The notes under the pieces were generated by a model. That model was not told the origin of the DNA and ran no database searches. It worked only from the letters and a program-made list of their open reading frames with translations. From assembly GCA_018712665.1 (NCBI GenBank), contig DVGP01000161.1, forward strand, positions 1 to 8,153: DNA of 8,153 bases. Direction: 5' to 3'. This document shows positions 1-6,441 of the stretch, piece after piece. The first letter of the stretch is position 1. Each line of letters begins with the position of its first letter. This stretch comes from Candidatus Pelethomonas intestinigallinarum. Lineage in GTDB: Bacteria > Bacillota > Clostridia > Oscillospirales > Oscillospiraceae. A program made the position numbers and the translations under genes.

Positions 1-145
1 TCAAGCAATTTCAGCGCAGTAGCGTATGTTGATATAACTTCATACAAGTCCATGCGTAAATGGCGTAAAAATGGCGTAGTAGCCAAAACGCCAAAGTGCG
101 AAAAACCTTGTAAATACAGCATTTTTTAAGGAGATGTAGAGATAT
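1..145. other. AT-rich upstream region with short GCGTA repeats
   Basis: This stretch is clearly richer in A/T than the genes that follow. It holds three imperfect tandem copies of an ATGGCGTAAA-like unit (about 52-81) and a 6-bp inverted repeat, TGGCGT at 72-77 with ACGCCA at 88-93. Plus-strand frame 1 stays open from base 1 to a TAA at 127-129. That could be the last 42 codons of an upstream gene, but its composition is unlike the neighbouring genes and I recognise no family. On the minus strand an ATG at 53-51 opens a frame running off the window edge, without a visible ribosome binding site. I treat the region as leader and regulatory DNA for ychF. Confidence 0.4.
10..38 (+). promoter_or_regulatory. 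candidate promoter for the ychF operon
   Basis: A -10-like TATAAC lies at 33-38, preceded by TG at 30-31, which gives an extended -10 arrangement. A poor -35 (TTCAGC, 10-15) sits 17 bases upstream. Transcription would start near 45, leaving a leader of about 100 nt before ychF. The match rests mainly on the extended -10, and AT-rich DNA gives such matches by chance. Confidence 0.3.
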
Positions 146-1237
146 ATGAAATTAGGCATCGTGGGCCTGCCCAACGTGGGCAAGAGCACCTTATTCAACG
201 CCATCACCAACGCCGGCGCGGAGAGCGCCAACTACCCCTTCTGCACCATCGACCCCAACGTGGGGGTGGTGGCGGTGCCGGACGAGCGGCTGGACAAGCT
301 CACCGAGATGTACCACCCGAAGAAGACCACCCCCGCCGTCATCGAGTTCGTGGACATCGCCGGGCTGGTGAAGGGCGCGTCCCGTGGGGAGGGCCTGGGC
401 AACAAGTTCCTCTCCAACATCCGCATGACCGACGCCATCGTCCACGTGGTCCGCTGCTTCGACGACGAGAACGTCATCCATGTGGAGGGCTCCACGGACC
501 CCATTCGGGACATCGACATCATCGACCTGGAGCTGATCCTGGCCGACGCGGAGATGGTGGAGCGGCGGATCGACAAGGCCCAGAAGGCCGCCAAGGGGGA
601 CAAGAAGTTCCTCCACGAGGTGGAGGTGTTCCAGGGCCTGCTCTCCTGGCTCAACGACGGCAAGTCCGCCCGGAGCTACGACTGCGACGAGGATGATAAG
701 GCACTGATCGCCACCAGCGACCTGCTGACCCTCAAGCCCGTGATCTATGCCGCCAACCTGGACGAGGACGGCTTCGCCGACTGCGAAAATGTGGGCTACT
801 ACCAGCAGGTGAAGGCCCGGGCGGCCAGCGAGGGCGCCCAGGTGATCCCCGTGTGCGCCAAGCTGGAGGCGGAGATCGCCGAGCTGGAGGGCGAGGAGAA
901 GGCCATGTTCCTGGAGGACCTGGGGGTCCACGAGAGCGGCCTGGACCGGCTCATCCGGGCCAGCTACGCCCTGCTGGGGCTGATCTCCTTCCTCACCAGC
1001 GGCGAGGACGAGTGCCGGGCCTGGACCATCGTCAAGGGCACCAAGGCCCCCCAGGCCGCCGGCAAGATCCACTCCGACTTCGAGCGTGGTTTCATCCGGG
1101 CGGAGGTCATCGCCTACGACGACCTGATGGCCGTGGGCTCCATGGCCGCCGCCAGGGAGAAGGGCATGATCCGCTCCGAGGGCAAGGAGTACGTGGTCCA
1201 GGACGGGGACATCATCCTCTTCCGGTTCAATGTGTGA
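146..1237 (+). CDS. ychF: redox-regulated ATPase YchF (Obg family)
   Basis: This 363-residue protein is a full-length YchF/OLA1, a cytoplasmic Obg-family P-loop protein that prefers ATP to GTP, binds ribosomes and is linked to translation and oxidative-stress responses. The G1 P-loop GLPNVGKST is at residues 7-15, the G3 motif DIAG at 70-73, and NLDE at 204-207 replaces the usual GTPase NKxD, as is typical of YchF. A helical insert fills about 130-200, and a C-terminal TGS domain (about 280-363) ends in the characteristic FRFNV. The start is well supported: AAGGAG at 128-133 lies 12 bases before the ATG. It is the first gene of a tightly spaced run. The protein shows no truncation or missing motif, and I am very sure of the family. 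Confidence 0.98.
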   Translation: MKLGIVGLPNVGKSTLFNAITNAGAESANYPFCTIDPNVGVVAVPDERLDKLTEMYHPKKTTPAVIEFVDIAGLVKGASRGEGLGNKFLSNIRMTDAIVHVVRCFDDENVIHVEGSTDPIRDIDIIDLELILADAEMVERRIDKAQKAAKGDKKFLHEVEVFQGLLSWLNDGKSARSYDCDEDDKALIATSDLLTLKPVIYAANLDEDGFADCENVGYYQQVKARAASEGAQVIPVCAKLEAEIAELEGEEKAMFLEDLGVHESGLDRLIRASYALLGLISFLTSGEDECRAWTIVKGTKAPQAAGKIHSDFERGFIRAEVIAYDDLMAVGSMAAAREKGMIRSEGKEYVVQDGDIILFRFNV

Positions 1238-1260
1238 TAAGGCGGTAAAGGAAAGGAAAG

Positions 1261-1521
1261 GTGGGGCGCTCTGTGAAAGGCATTGCGAAGCTTCTGTACT
1301 GGCTTTCCCTTGTGTTTCTTCTGATGATCCCCGTGTCCCTGGTCCTGACGGCAGGGGCATACGGCGGCTGGCTGCCCGTCAACGGCGCCGGCGTGTTCGC
1401 CACTTTGGTCAACAGCACCATATCCAACCTCTTTCACGCCGGGCTGCTGCTGGGCCTCTCCCGGGTGATCTCCCTTCTGGAAAAACTGGTGAAACAACGC
1501 GATGAAAGCGAAGCGCTTTGA
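1261..1521 (+). CDS. small two-helix membrane protein of unknown function
   Basis: I do not recognise this 86-residue protein. It has two hydrophobic segments, about residues 11-33 and 43-70 (the second weaker and containing polar residues), followed by a short charged C-terminal tail (EKLVKQRDESEAL). That suggests a small integral membrane protein with both ends cytoplasmic. The start is ambiguous. GTG at 1261 follows a run of AAAGGAAAGG, while an in-frame GTG at 1273 (82 residues) is better spaced from AAGGTG at 1258-1263. The gene begins 23 bases after ychF, and its end overlaps the following acyltransferase-like membrane gene by 20 bases. The coupling suggests, but does not show, that the two membrane proteins are partners. 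Confidence 0.72.
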   Translation: MGRSVKGIAKLLYWLSLVFLLMIPVSLVLTAGAYGGWLPVNGAGVFATLVNSTISNLFHAGLLLGLSRVISLLEKLVKQRDESEAL

Positions 1522-2191
1522 CATTCTGGACGCCTGGCGGACCCTAGCCATCGTGCTGATGACGGCCTACCACTTTCTCTACGACCTGGCCCTCTTCGGC
1601 GTCATCACCTGGGAGCGGATGTTTTCCACGCCCCTGAACATTCTGGAGCGGTTCATCTGCTGCTCCTTCATCCTCCTGGCCGGGGCCTCCGCCCGGTTCA
1701 GCCGCAGCAACCTCCGCCGGGGGCTCATCGTCCTGGCTGCGGCGGTGGTGGTGGAGCTGGGGGCGGCGGTGGCGGGCCAGACCATCCGCTTCGGGGTGCT
1801 GATGCTCCTGGGCTGGTCCATGGTCCTCTACCACTTCACGGGGAAGCTCCTGCGGAAGCTGCCGGGGCCGGCCCTGGCGGCCTCCGCCCTGATCCTCTTC
1901 TTCCTGACGGACTGGTGGACCGGCGTTACGCCGGTGTCCGTCCCATGGCTCTATCCCCTGGGGTTCACCGCCCCGGGCTTTTCCAGCGCCGACTACTTCC
2001 CCCTCCTGCCCTGGCACTTCCTCTTCCTCCTGGGCACGGTCCTGGGGGGATGGTGCCTGGACCACCGGGAGCACCGCCTGCTCCAGGCGAAGCTCCCCGC
2101 CGCCCTCACCTGGTGCGGGCGGCACAGCCTCATCATCTACGTTCTGCACCAGCCGGTCCTCTACGGCGTCAGCTATCTCATCTGGGGGTAA
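1502..2191 (+). CDS. DUF1624 / heparan-alpha-glucosaminide N-acetyltransferase-like membrane protein
   Basis: This 229-residue polytopic membrane protein resembles the bacterial DUF1624/HGSNAT-catalytic family, which is related to membrane acyltransferases. The N-terminus has the family pattern RFDILDAWRTLAIVLM followed by YHFLYDL (residues 5-29, with His24). DYFPLLPWHF (164-173) and the last helix, GRHSLIIYVLHQPV (206-219), are also typical. I see about six to seven hydrophobic segments: 13-33, 50-63, 73-91, 97-111, 122-137, 171-185 and 208-227. The acceptor and acyl donor cannot be told from sequence, but modification of a cell-envelope sugar is plausible. The ATG lies inside the preceding small membrane gene with only a weak upstream ribosome binding site, so translation is probably coupled. 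Its TAA shares one base with the next ATG. Confidence 0.88.
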   Translation: MKAKRFDILDAWRTLAIVLMTAYHFLYDLALFGVITWERMFSTPLNILERFICCSFILLAGASARFSRSNLRRGLIVLAAAVVVELGAAVAGQTIRFGVLMLLGWSMVLYHFTGKLLRKLPGPALAASALILFFLTDWWTGVTPVSVPWLYPLGFTAPGFSSADYFPLLPWHFLFLLGTVLGGWCLDHREHRLLQAKLPAALTWCGRHSLIIYVLHQPVLYGVSYLIWG

Positions 2192-2679
2192 TGCCAATGG
2201 CCTTCAACTGCACCCTGTGCTATCTGGAAAATGACCGGGGGGAGTATCTCATGCTCCACCGGGTGAAGAAGAAACACGACGTGAACCAGGATAAGTGGAT
2301 CGGCGTGGGCGGCAAGTTCGAGGAGAACGAGAGCCCCGACGAGTGCCTGATCCGGGAGGTCCGGGAGGAGACCGGCCTCACCCTCACCGACTACCGCCTC
2401 CGGGGGATCGTCACCTTCGTCTCCCAGGGCTGGGAGACGGAGTACATGTTCCTCTACACCGCCACCGGCTGGACCGGGGAGCTGCTCGACGACTGCGACG
2501 AGGGGACCCTGGAGTGGGTGGACAAGAAAAAGGTGGGGGACCTGCCCATCTGGAAGGGGGACGAGCTGTTCTTCCGCCAGATCGAGGACCCCAACAGCCC
2601 CTTCTTCTCCCTGAAGCTCAGTTACCGGGGGGACGAGCTGGTCTACGCCGCCCTGGACGGAAAGGAGCTGGCCCTGTGA
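2191..2679 (+). CDS. NUDIX hydrolase, MutT / 8-oxo-dGTP diphosphatase-like
   Basis: This 162-residue cytoplasmic protein has a perfect Nudix box (GX5EX7REUXEEXGU): Gly41, Glu47, Arg55-Glu56, Glu59-Glu60 and Gly62-Leu63, with the glutamates binding the catalytic metal. The surrounding sequence (KWIGVGGKFE, GIVTFVS, ETEYMFLYTA) resembles clostridial MutT-type proteins annotated as 8-oxo-dGTP diphosphatases. Sanitation of oxidised nucleotides is therefore likely, although Nudix substrate specificity cannot be read with certainty. The open frame extends upstream to 1915 but lies inside the previous gene there. ATG 2191 (in TAATG) or ATG 2197 is the real start, and the latter is better spaced from the weak GGGGG at 2184-2188. 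The end overlaps the following GTG by four bases (GTGA), so the two are translationally coupled. Confidence 0.93.
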   Translation: MPMAFNCTLCYLENDRGEYLMLHRVKKKHDVNQDKWIGVGGKFEENESPDECLIREVREETGLTLTDYRLRGIVTFVSQGWETEYMFLYTATGWTGELLDDCDEGTLEWVDKKKVGDLPIWKGDELFFRQIEDPNSPFFSLKLSYRGDELVYAALDGKELAL

Positions 2680-3119
2680 AGGAGAAGCTGCTGGTCTCCG
2701 CCTGCCTGCTGGGGCGAAACTGCAAGTACAACGGCGGGAACAACTACACCCCCGCCGTGGAGACCCTGAAGGAGCGCTACGAGCTGGTACCCGTGTGCCC
2801 GGAGTGCTTCGGCGGCCTGCCCATCCCCCATCCGCCCTCCGAGCGGGTGGGGGACAAGGTTCTCTCCAAAACCGGAGAGGACGTGACGGCGGCCTTCCGG
2901 CTGGGGGCGGAGAAAACATTGGAGGCCGCCCGCCGCCACGGGACCGCCCTGGCGCTGCTGAAGGAGCGGAGCCCCTCCTGCGGCTTCGGCGCTGTCTATG
3001 ACGGCACCTTTACAGGTACCGTCGTCCCCGGAAACGGGGTGGCGGCGGAGCTGCTGGCAGAAAACGGCGTGGCCGTCTACGGTGAGAGCCGTATTCAGGA
3101 GCTTCTGGATCGAGCATAG
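2676..3119 (+). CDS. DUF523 family protein (TudS-like [4Fe-4S] enzyme)
   Basis: This 147-residue protein covers the whole DUF523 (YbbK-type) family length. Characteristic motifs are CLLGRNCKYNGG (residues 10-21), VCPECFGGLPIP (40-51), the SE pair at 55-56 and ERSPSCGFG (97-105). Cysteines 10, 41 and 102 occupy the conserved positions. Family knowledge: one DUF523 member, TudS, is a [4Fe-4S] thiouracil desulfurase using three conserved cysteines as cluster ligands, so a sulfur-removing role on thiolated nucleobases is possible here but not proven. The start is GTG 2676, with AAAGGAG at 2661-2667 eight bases upstream inside the NUDIX gene and a GTGA overlap with its stop. The same frame is open from 2295, but that part is a shadow of the NUDIX gene. 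The next gene starts 19 bases downstream. Confidence 0.93.
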   Translation: MKEKLLVSACLLGRNCKYNGGNNYTPAVETLKERYELVPVCPECFGGLPIPHPPSERVGDKVLSKTGEDVTAAFRLGAEKTLEAARRHGTALALLKERSPSCGFGAVYDGTFTGTVVPGNGVAAELLAENGVAVYGESRIQELLDRA

Positions 3120-3138
3120 CGGGGAGGGGGAGACACAT

Positions 3139-4623
3139 ATGGCTATTTTCGGCGGACGGACGCGCCCTGCCCGGCAGGATGCGGCCCCCGCAGCAGAGGC
3201 CGGGGGCCAGCCGGGCCTCCCCGCCTTTCTCTCGGCGGCCCAGAGCGGCGAGGTCCTCTCCCCCCGGCGGCGGATGGGGCTCATTGTCCGGCTGAGCATC
3301 CCCTCCATCCTGGCCCAGGTCAGCTCCATCCTCATGCAGTATATCGACGCGGCCATGGTGGGCTCCCTGGGGGCCAGCGCCTCCGCCGCCATCGGGCTGG
3401 TGGCCAGCTCCTCCTGGCTCCTGGGCGGGCTGTGTACCGCCGCCGCCACCGGCTTCTCCGTCCAGGTGGCCCATATGATCGGGGCGGGACGGGACGGGGA
3501 GGCCCGGAACGTGCTGCGCCAGGCCCTGGTGTCCGCCCTGTGCATGGGGCTCCTGCTGGCGGCCATCGGCGCGTCTTTGAGCTTCCCCCTGCCGGTGTGG
3601 CTGGGGGGCGAGGCGGACGTGATCCCGGGAGCACGGTCCTACTTTCTGATCTACGCCTGCGGCCTGCCCTTCACCCAGCTGCGGCAGACCTGCGGCAGTA
3701 TGCTCCAGTGCAGCGGCGACATGCGGACGCCTAGTCTTCTCAACGCCCTCATGTGCCTGTGGGACGTGGTGTTCAACAGCCTGCTGATCTTCCCCACCCG
3801 GACGGTGACGGTGCTGGGATTTTCCTTCACCATGTGGGGGGCAGGGATGGAGGTGGCCGGCGCTGCCCTGGGCACCGCCCTGGCGGAGGTGGTCACCGCC
3901 CTGTGCATGGTGGGCGCGGTGTGCTTCCGCTCCCCCAAGCTGCGGCTGCGGCTGGGGGGCAGCTGGCGCATGGAGAAGAAGTGCCTGACCACCGCCCTGC
4001 GGGTGGCGGTGCCCATCGCCTTTGAAAACTCCATTCTCTGTCTGGCCCAGGTGGTCACCACCACCATTGTGGCCCCCCTGGGGACCGTGGCGGTGGCGGC
4101 CAATTCCCTGGCCGTCACAGCAGAGAGCCTGTGCTACATGCCGGGCTTCGGCGTGGCCACGGCAGCCACCACCCTGGTGGGCCAGTCCCTGGGGGCCGGG
4201 CGGCGGGACCTGGCCCGGGACTTCGCCCGGTCCTCGGTGCTGCTGGGGGTGCTGGTCATGTCCGGGGCGGCCCTGGCCATGTTCCTGCTGGCCCCGGCGG
4301 TGTTCGCCATGCTCACCCCGGTGGAGGAGGTGCGGCAGCTGGGGACGGAGGTGCTGCGGATTGAGGCCTTCGCCGAGCCCCTGTACGCCGCCTCCATCGT
4401 CACCGCCGGGGCCCTCCGGGGCGCCGGGGATACCCTGGCCCCCAGCCTGATGAACTTCTGCAGCATGTGGGGGGTCCGGGTGCCCCTGTCCCTGCTGCTG
4501 GTGGGCCCCCTGGGGCTCCACGGCGTGTGGCTGGCCATGTGCATCGAGCTGTGCGCCCGGGGCGTGCTGTTCCTCATCCGCCTGGGCCGGGGCAAGTGGC
4601 TGCGGCGGAGCCTGCTGAACTAA
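3139..4623 (+). CDS. MATE family multidrug efflux transporter
   Basis: This 494-residue integral membrane transporter belongs to the MATE (MatE domain) family, whose members export cationic drugs or metabolites using Na+ or H+ gradients. Twelve hydrophobic segments form two repeats. The first starts near residue 50 with LSIPSILAQ and carries QYIDAAMVGSLG (67-78, Asp70), the usual first-repeat motif. The second has AVPIAFENSI and GVATAATTLVGQSLGAG, the matching second-repeat features. The N-terminus carries about 45 Ala/Pro/Arg-rich residues before the first helix, longer than typical, so an internal start is conceivable. ATG 3139 is preferred because GGGAGGGGG (3122-3130) lies eight bases upstream. 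The frame is open back to 2998, but that stretch overlaps DUF523. It is last in the left block and is followed by a structured, non-coding region with a terminator. Confidence 0.95.
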   Translation: MAIFGGRTRPARQDAAPAAEAGGQPGLPAFLSAAQSGEVLSPRRRMGLIVRLSIPSILAQVSSILMQYIDAAMVGSLGASASAAIGLVASSSWLLGGLCTAAATGFSVQVAHMIGAGRDGEARNVLRQALVSALCMGLLLAAIGASLSFPLPVWLGGEADVIPGARSYFLIYACGLPFTQLRQTCGSMLQCSGDMRTPSLLNALMCLWDVVFNSLLIFPTRTVTVLGFSFTMWGAGMEVAGAALGTALAEVVTALCMVGAVCFRSPKLRLRLGGSWRMEKKCLTTALRVAVPIAFENSILCLAQVVTTTIVAPLGTVAVAANSLAVTAESLCYMPGFGVATAATTLVGQSLGAGRRDLARDFARSSVLLGVLVMSGAALAMFLLAPAVFAMLTPVEEVRQLGTEVLRIEAFAEPLYAASIVTAGALRGAGDTLAPSLMNFCSMWGVRVPLSLLLVGPLGLHGVWLAMCIELCARGVLFLIRLGRGKWLRRSLLN

Positions 4624-4859
4624 AAATGCCGTTACTTCCCCACTGCTCCGCAGTGTGAAAGTCCTCACTGCGCAGCCGTCGGCGGCTTCGCCGCCCTACG
4701 GATGCGGCGTGCCCCTTGCGGGTGCTGCGCTCGCCGCACGCCTTGCGGAGCAAGGCTGTGCGGGGCATTCGATTGGATTCGAGGCGGGCTTTGCCCCCTC
4801 GAGCTCCCCCTGCGCTGCGCAGCTTTTTACTCCTGAAGGGAATTCTTCGACACGCTGCG
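4624..4859 (+). repeat. hairpin-rich non-coding 3' region, possible dispersed repeat
   Basis: This is 236 bases between the MATE stop and the terminator with no credible gene. It is packed with short inverted repeats: CACTGC/GCAGTG at 4641-4655 (loop TCC), GGCGGC/GCCGCC at 4681-4695 (loop TTC), GGCGTGC/GCACGCC at 4706-4742, GCCTTGC/GCAAGGC at 4740-4756 (loop GGA), a 10-bp stem with one bulged C at 4778-4801 (loop TTT), the palindrome GCTGCGCAGC near 4813-4822 followed by five Ts, and GAAG/CTTC at 4834-4847. Frames on both strands happen to stay open across it, but they have no ribosome binding site and no recognisable product. I infer a long structured 3' UTR or a dispersed genomic repeat. 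No second copy lies in this window. Confidence 0.5.
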
Positions 4860-4896
4860 CGCCCCCGGCCGCCTCAATGGCGGCCGGGGGCGTTTT
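4860..4896 (+). terminator. strong Rho-independent terminator
   Basis: A perfect 14-bp GC-rich stem (4860-4873 with 4879-4892) closes a five-base TCAAT loop and is followed at once by TTTT. The T-run is only on the plus-strand side, so it terminates rightward transcription. It lies 237 bases after the MATE stop and before the next promoter, so it should end the left operon. Confidence 0.9.
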
Positions 4897-4945
4897 GCCT
4901 GTTATCAGGGCGCGGTTTTTATTTCCAGAGAATTCCAACTCTGCC

Positions 4946-4974
4946 TTGCGCCGCCGGTGGACGGGTGGTACAAT
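4946..4974 (+). promoter_or_regulatory. extended -10 promoter for the kinase-esterase-nitrilase operon
   Basis: TTGCGC at 4946-4951 (three of six consensus bases) and TACAAT at 4969-4974 (five of six) are separated by exactly 17 bases. TG at 4966-4967 gives an extended -10 element, and AT-rich sequence follows. Transcription should start near 4981-4982. The site lies between the terminator and the kinase start, where an operon promoter is expected. This is a sequence match only. Confidence 0.7.
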
Positions 4975-4980
4975 AAATAA

Positions 4981-5112
4981 AATACCTCCTGTTCCGCCGG
5001 GCGGCGGCCCTATTTTTCGACAACTATTTGGAATATTTTGCAAAAATATTTCCGATCGTTTTGGTTCGAGGCATCCTGCACAACAAAAATTGAGAGGATG
5101 GAGGGCGATACC
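4981..5112 (+). promoter_or_regulatory. kinase operon leader with alternative hairpins and an AT-rich palindrome
   Basis: This predicted leader of about 130 nt begins with CCTCCT (4985-4990), which can pair over five bases with the kinase Shine-Dalgarno GGAGG (5100-5104). Two mutually exclusive small hairpins follow: CCGCC/GGCGG (4994-4998 with 5003-5007) and GGGC/GCCC (4999-5002 with 5007-5010). The second abuts TATTTTT at 5011-5017, like a very short terminator. An imperfect palindrome at 5030-5053 (GGAATATTTT, loop GCA, then an arm with one bulged T) could be an operator or a stem. I match none of this to a known riboswitch or regulator site, and control by it is inference. Confidence 0.4.
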
Positions 5113-6396
5113 ATGAGGCGAGGAGACCTGCTGCGGGCCCTGGAGAGCGGGGCGCTGCTGGACCGGCTGACGCCGGTCTACGGCAAGGACGCGCCGTCGG
5201 CGGCCTACCGGCTGCGGGAGCTGGCGCTGGAGTTTCAGGAGACCTTCCCCTGCGATGACGACGCGGAGACCCTGCTTTTCTCCACCCCCGGCCGCACGGA
5301 GCTGGGGGGCAACCACACCGACCACCAGCACGGCCACGGCCTGGCCGCCAGCGTGAACCTGGACACCATCGCCTGCGTGGTGCCCAACGGCAGCCGGACC
5401 ATCCGCGTCAAGTCCCGCCACCACCGGATGGCGGAGGTGGACTTGGACGAGCTCAGCCGCCGTCCGGAGGAGACGGGGAACTCCGTGTCCCTGGTCCGGG
5501 GGGTGGCAGCCCGAATCAGCCAGCTGGGCTACCAGGTGGGGGGCTTTGACGCCTACACCACCACCCGGGTCCTCCGGGGCAGCGGCCTGAGCTCCTCCGC
5601 CGCCTTCGAGGTCCTGGTATCCACCATCCTCAACCACCTCTTCTGCGGCGGGGCGCTGACCACCACCCAGCTGGCCCAGATCAGCCAGTACGCGGAAAAC
5701 GCCTACTTCGGCAAGCCCTGCGGGCTGATGGACCAGCTCTCCTGCGCCACCGGCGGCGTTATCGCCATCGACTTCAAGGACCCCGCCGCCCCCACCCTGC
5801 GGCAGGTCCAGGCGGATCTGGACGCCCTGGGCTACGCCCTGTGCGTCATCGACAGCCGGGCCAGCCACGCCGACCTCACCGCCGACTACGCCGCCATCAC
5901 CCGGGAGATGTGCCAGGTGGCGGCCTGCTTCGGCCGGGAGGTGCTGGGGGACGTGGACCCGGACCAGTTCCGCCGGAGCCTGTCCACCGTCCGGGCCACC
6001 TGCGGCGACCGGGCCGCCCTCCGGGCCATCCACTTCTTCCAGGACGACCGGCGGGTGGAGCTGGAGCGCCGGGCCCTGGAGGCGGGGGACATGGACGCCT
6101 TCCTCCACCACGTCAGACAATCCGGCCGGTCCTCCTTCATGTACCTGCAGAACGTGTCCAACTACCGGGAGAGCCGCTCCCAGCCCATCGCCCTGCTGCT
6201 GGCGGTGGCGGAGGACCTGCTGGCGGGCCAGGGGGCCTGCCGGGTCCACGGCGGCGGCTTCGCCGGCACCATCCAGGCCTTCGTCCCCACCGACGCGCTG
6301 GAGAGCTTTGTGGCGGGCATGGAGACCGTCACCGGCCAGGGGGCCTGCCATGTGCTGAACTTCCGCCCGGTGGGCACCACCGTGCTGGTGCCGTAA
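5113..6396 (+). CDS. galK: galactokinase family protein (GHMP kinase)
   Basis: This 427-residue cytoplasmic protein is a GHMP-fold sugar kinase of the galactokinase family, which phosphorylates galactose at C1 with ATP at the entry of the Leloir pathway. The family signature is at residues 60-72 (GRTELGGNHTDHQ), the ATP-binding loop at 156-164 (GSGLSSSAA), the catalytic aspartate is probably Asp207 in CGLMDQ, and the third GHMP motif HGGGFAGTI is at 379-387. Compared with the classical GEHTDY, Asn67 replaces the sugar-binding Glu and His71 the Tyr. I recall this GNHTDH form as common among clostridial relatives, so the substrate is less certain than the fold. ATG 5113 is chosen over ATG 5098 because GGAGGG (5100-5105) lies seven bases upstream of it. 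No other galactose gene is in the window. Two hydrolase genes follow. Confidence 0.9.
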   Translation: MRRGDLLRALESGALLDRLTPVYGKDAPSAAYRLRELALEFQETFPCDDDAETLLFSTPGRTELGGNHTDHQHGHGLAASVNLDTIACVVPNGSRTIRVKSRHHRMAEVDLDELSRRPEETGNSVSLVRGVAARISQLGYQVGGFDAYTTTRVLRGSGLSSSAAFEVLVSTILNHLFCGGALTTTQLAQISQYAENAYFGKPCGLMDQLSCATGGVIAIDFKDPAAPTLRQVQADLDALGYALCVIDSRASHADLTADYAAITREMCQVAACFGREVLGDVDPDQFRRSLSTVRATCGDRAALRAIHFFQDDRRVELERRALEAGDMDAFLHHVRQSGRSSFMYLQNVSNYRESRSQPIALLLAVAEDLLAGQGACRVHGGGFAGTIQAFVPTDALESFVAGMETVTGQGACHVLNFRPVGTTVLVP

Positions 6397-6441
6397 GCGC
6401 CCGGCTCGCGCCCCAAATACTGAAAAGGAGAACGCCTTTCC

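Noticed and set aside
1..53. Minus-strand partial gene starting at 53 and leaving the window
   Set aside because: Only 17 codons are visible, there is no ribosome binding site upstream, and a stretch this short stays open by chance.
191..1360. Minus-strand open frame of 389 codons opposite ychF
   Set aside because: The translation is biased and repetitive, and the plus strand is an unmistakable YchF.
1915..2190. Upstream extension of the NUDIX reading frame
   Set aside because: It lies wholly inside the acyltransferase-like gene. The Nudix domain begins just after the ATGs at 2191 and 2197.
2998..3138. Upstream extension of the MATE reading frame
   Set aside because: It overlaps the DUF523 gene, and the ATG at 3139 has a strong, well-spaced ribosome binding site.
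3010..4668. Long minus-strand open frame (552 codons) opposite the MATE gene
   Set aside because: It is a GC-bias shadow. The translation is low-complexity and rich in Gly, His, Gln and Pro, while the plus strand encodes a clear MATE transporter.
4755..4805. tRNA-like GATTGGATTCGAGGC segment
   Set aside because: It resembles a T-arm only superficially. No acceptor stem, anticodon arm or cloverleaf can be built around it.
4655..5116. Plus-strand open frame of 153 codons in the gap between MATE and the kinase
   Set aside because: It runs through the terminator and promoter, lacks a ribosome binding site and has no protein-like pattern.
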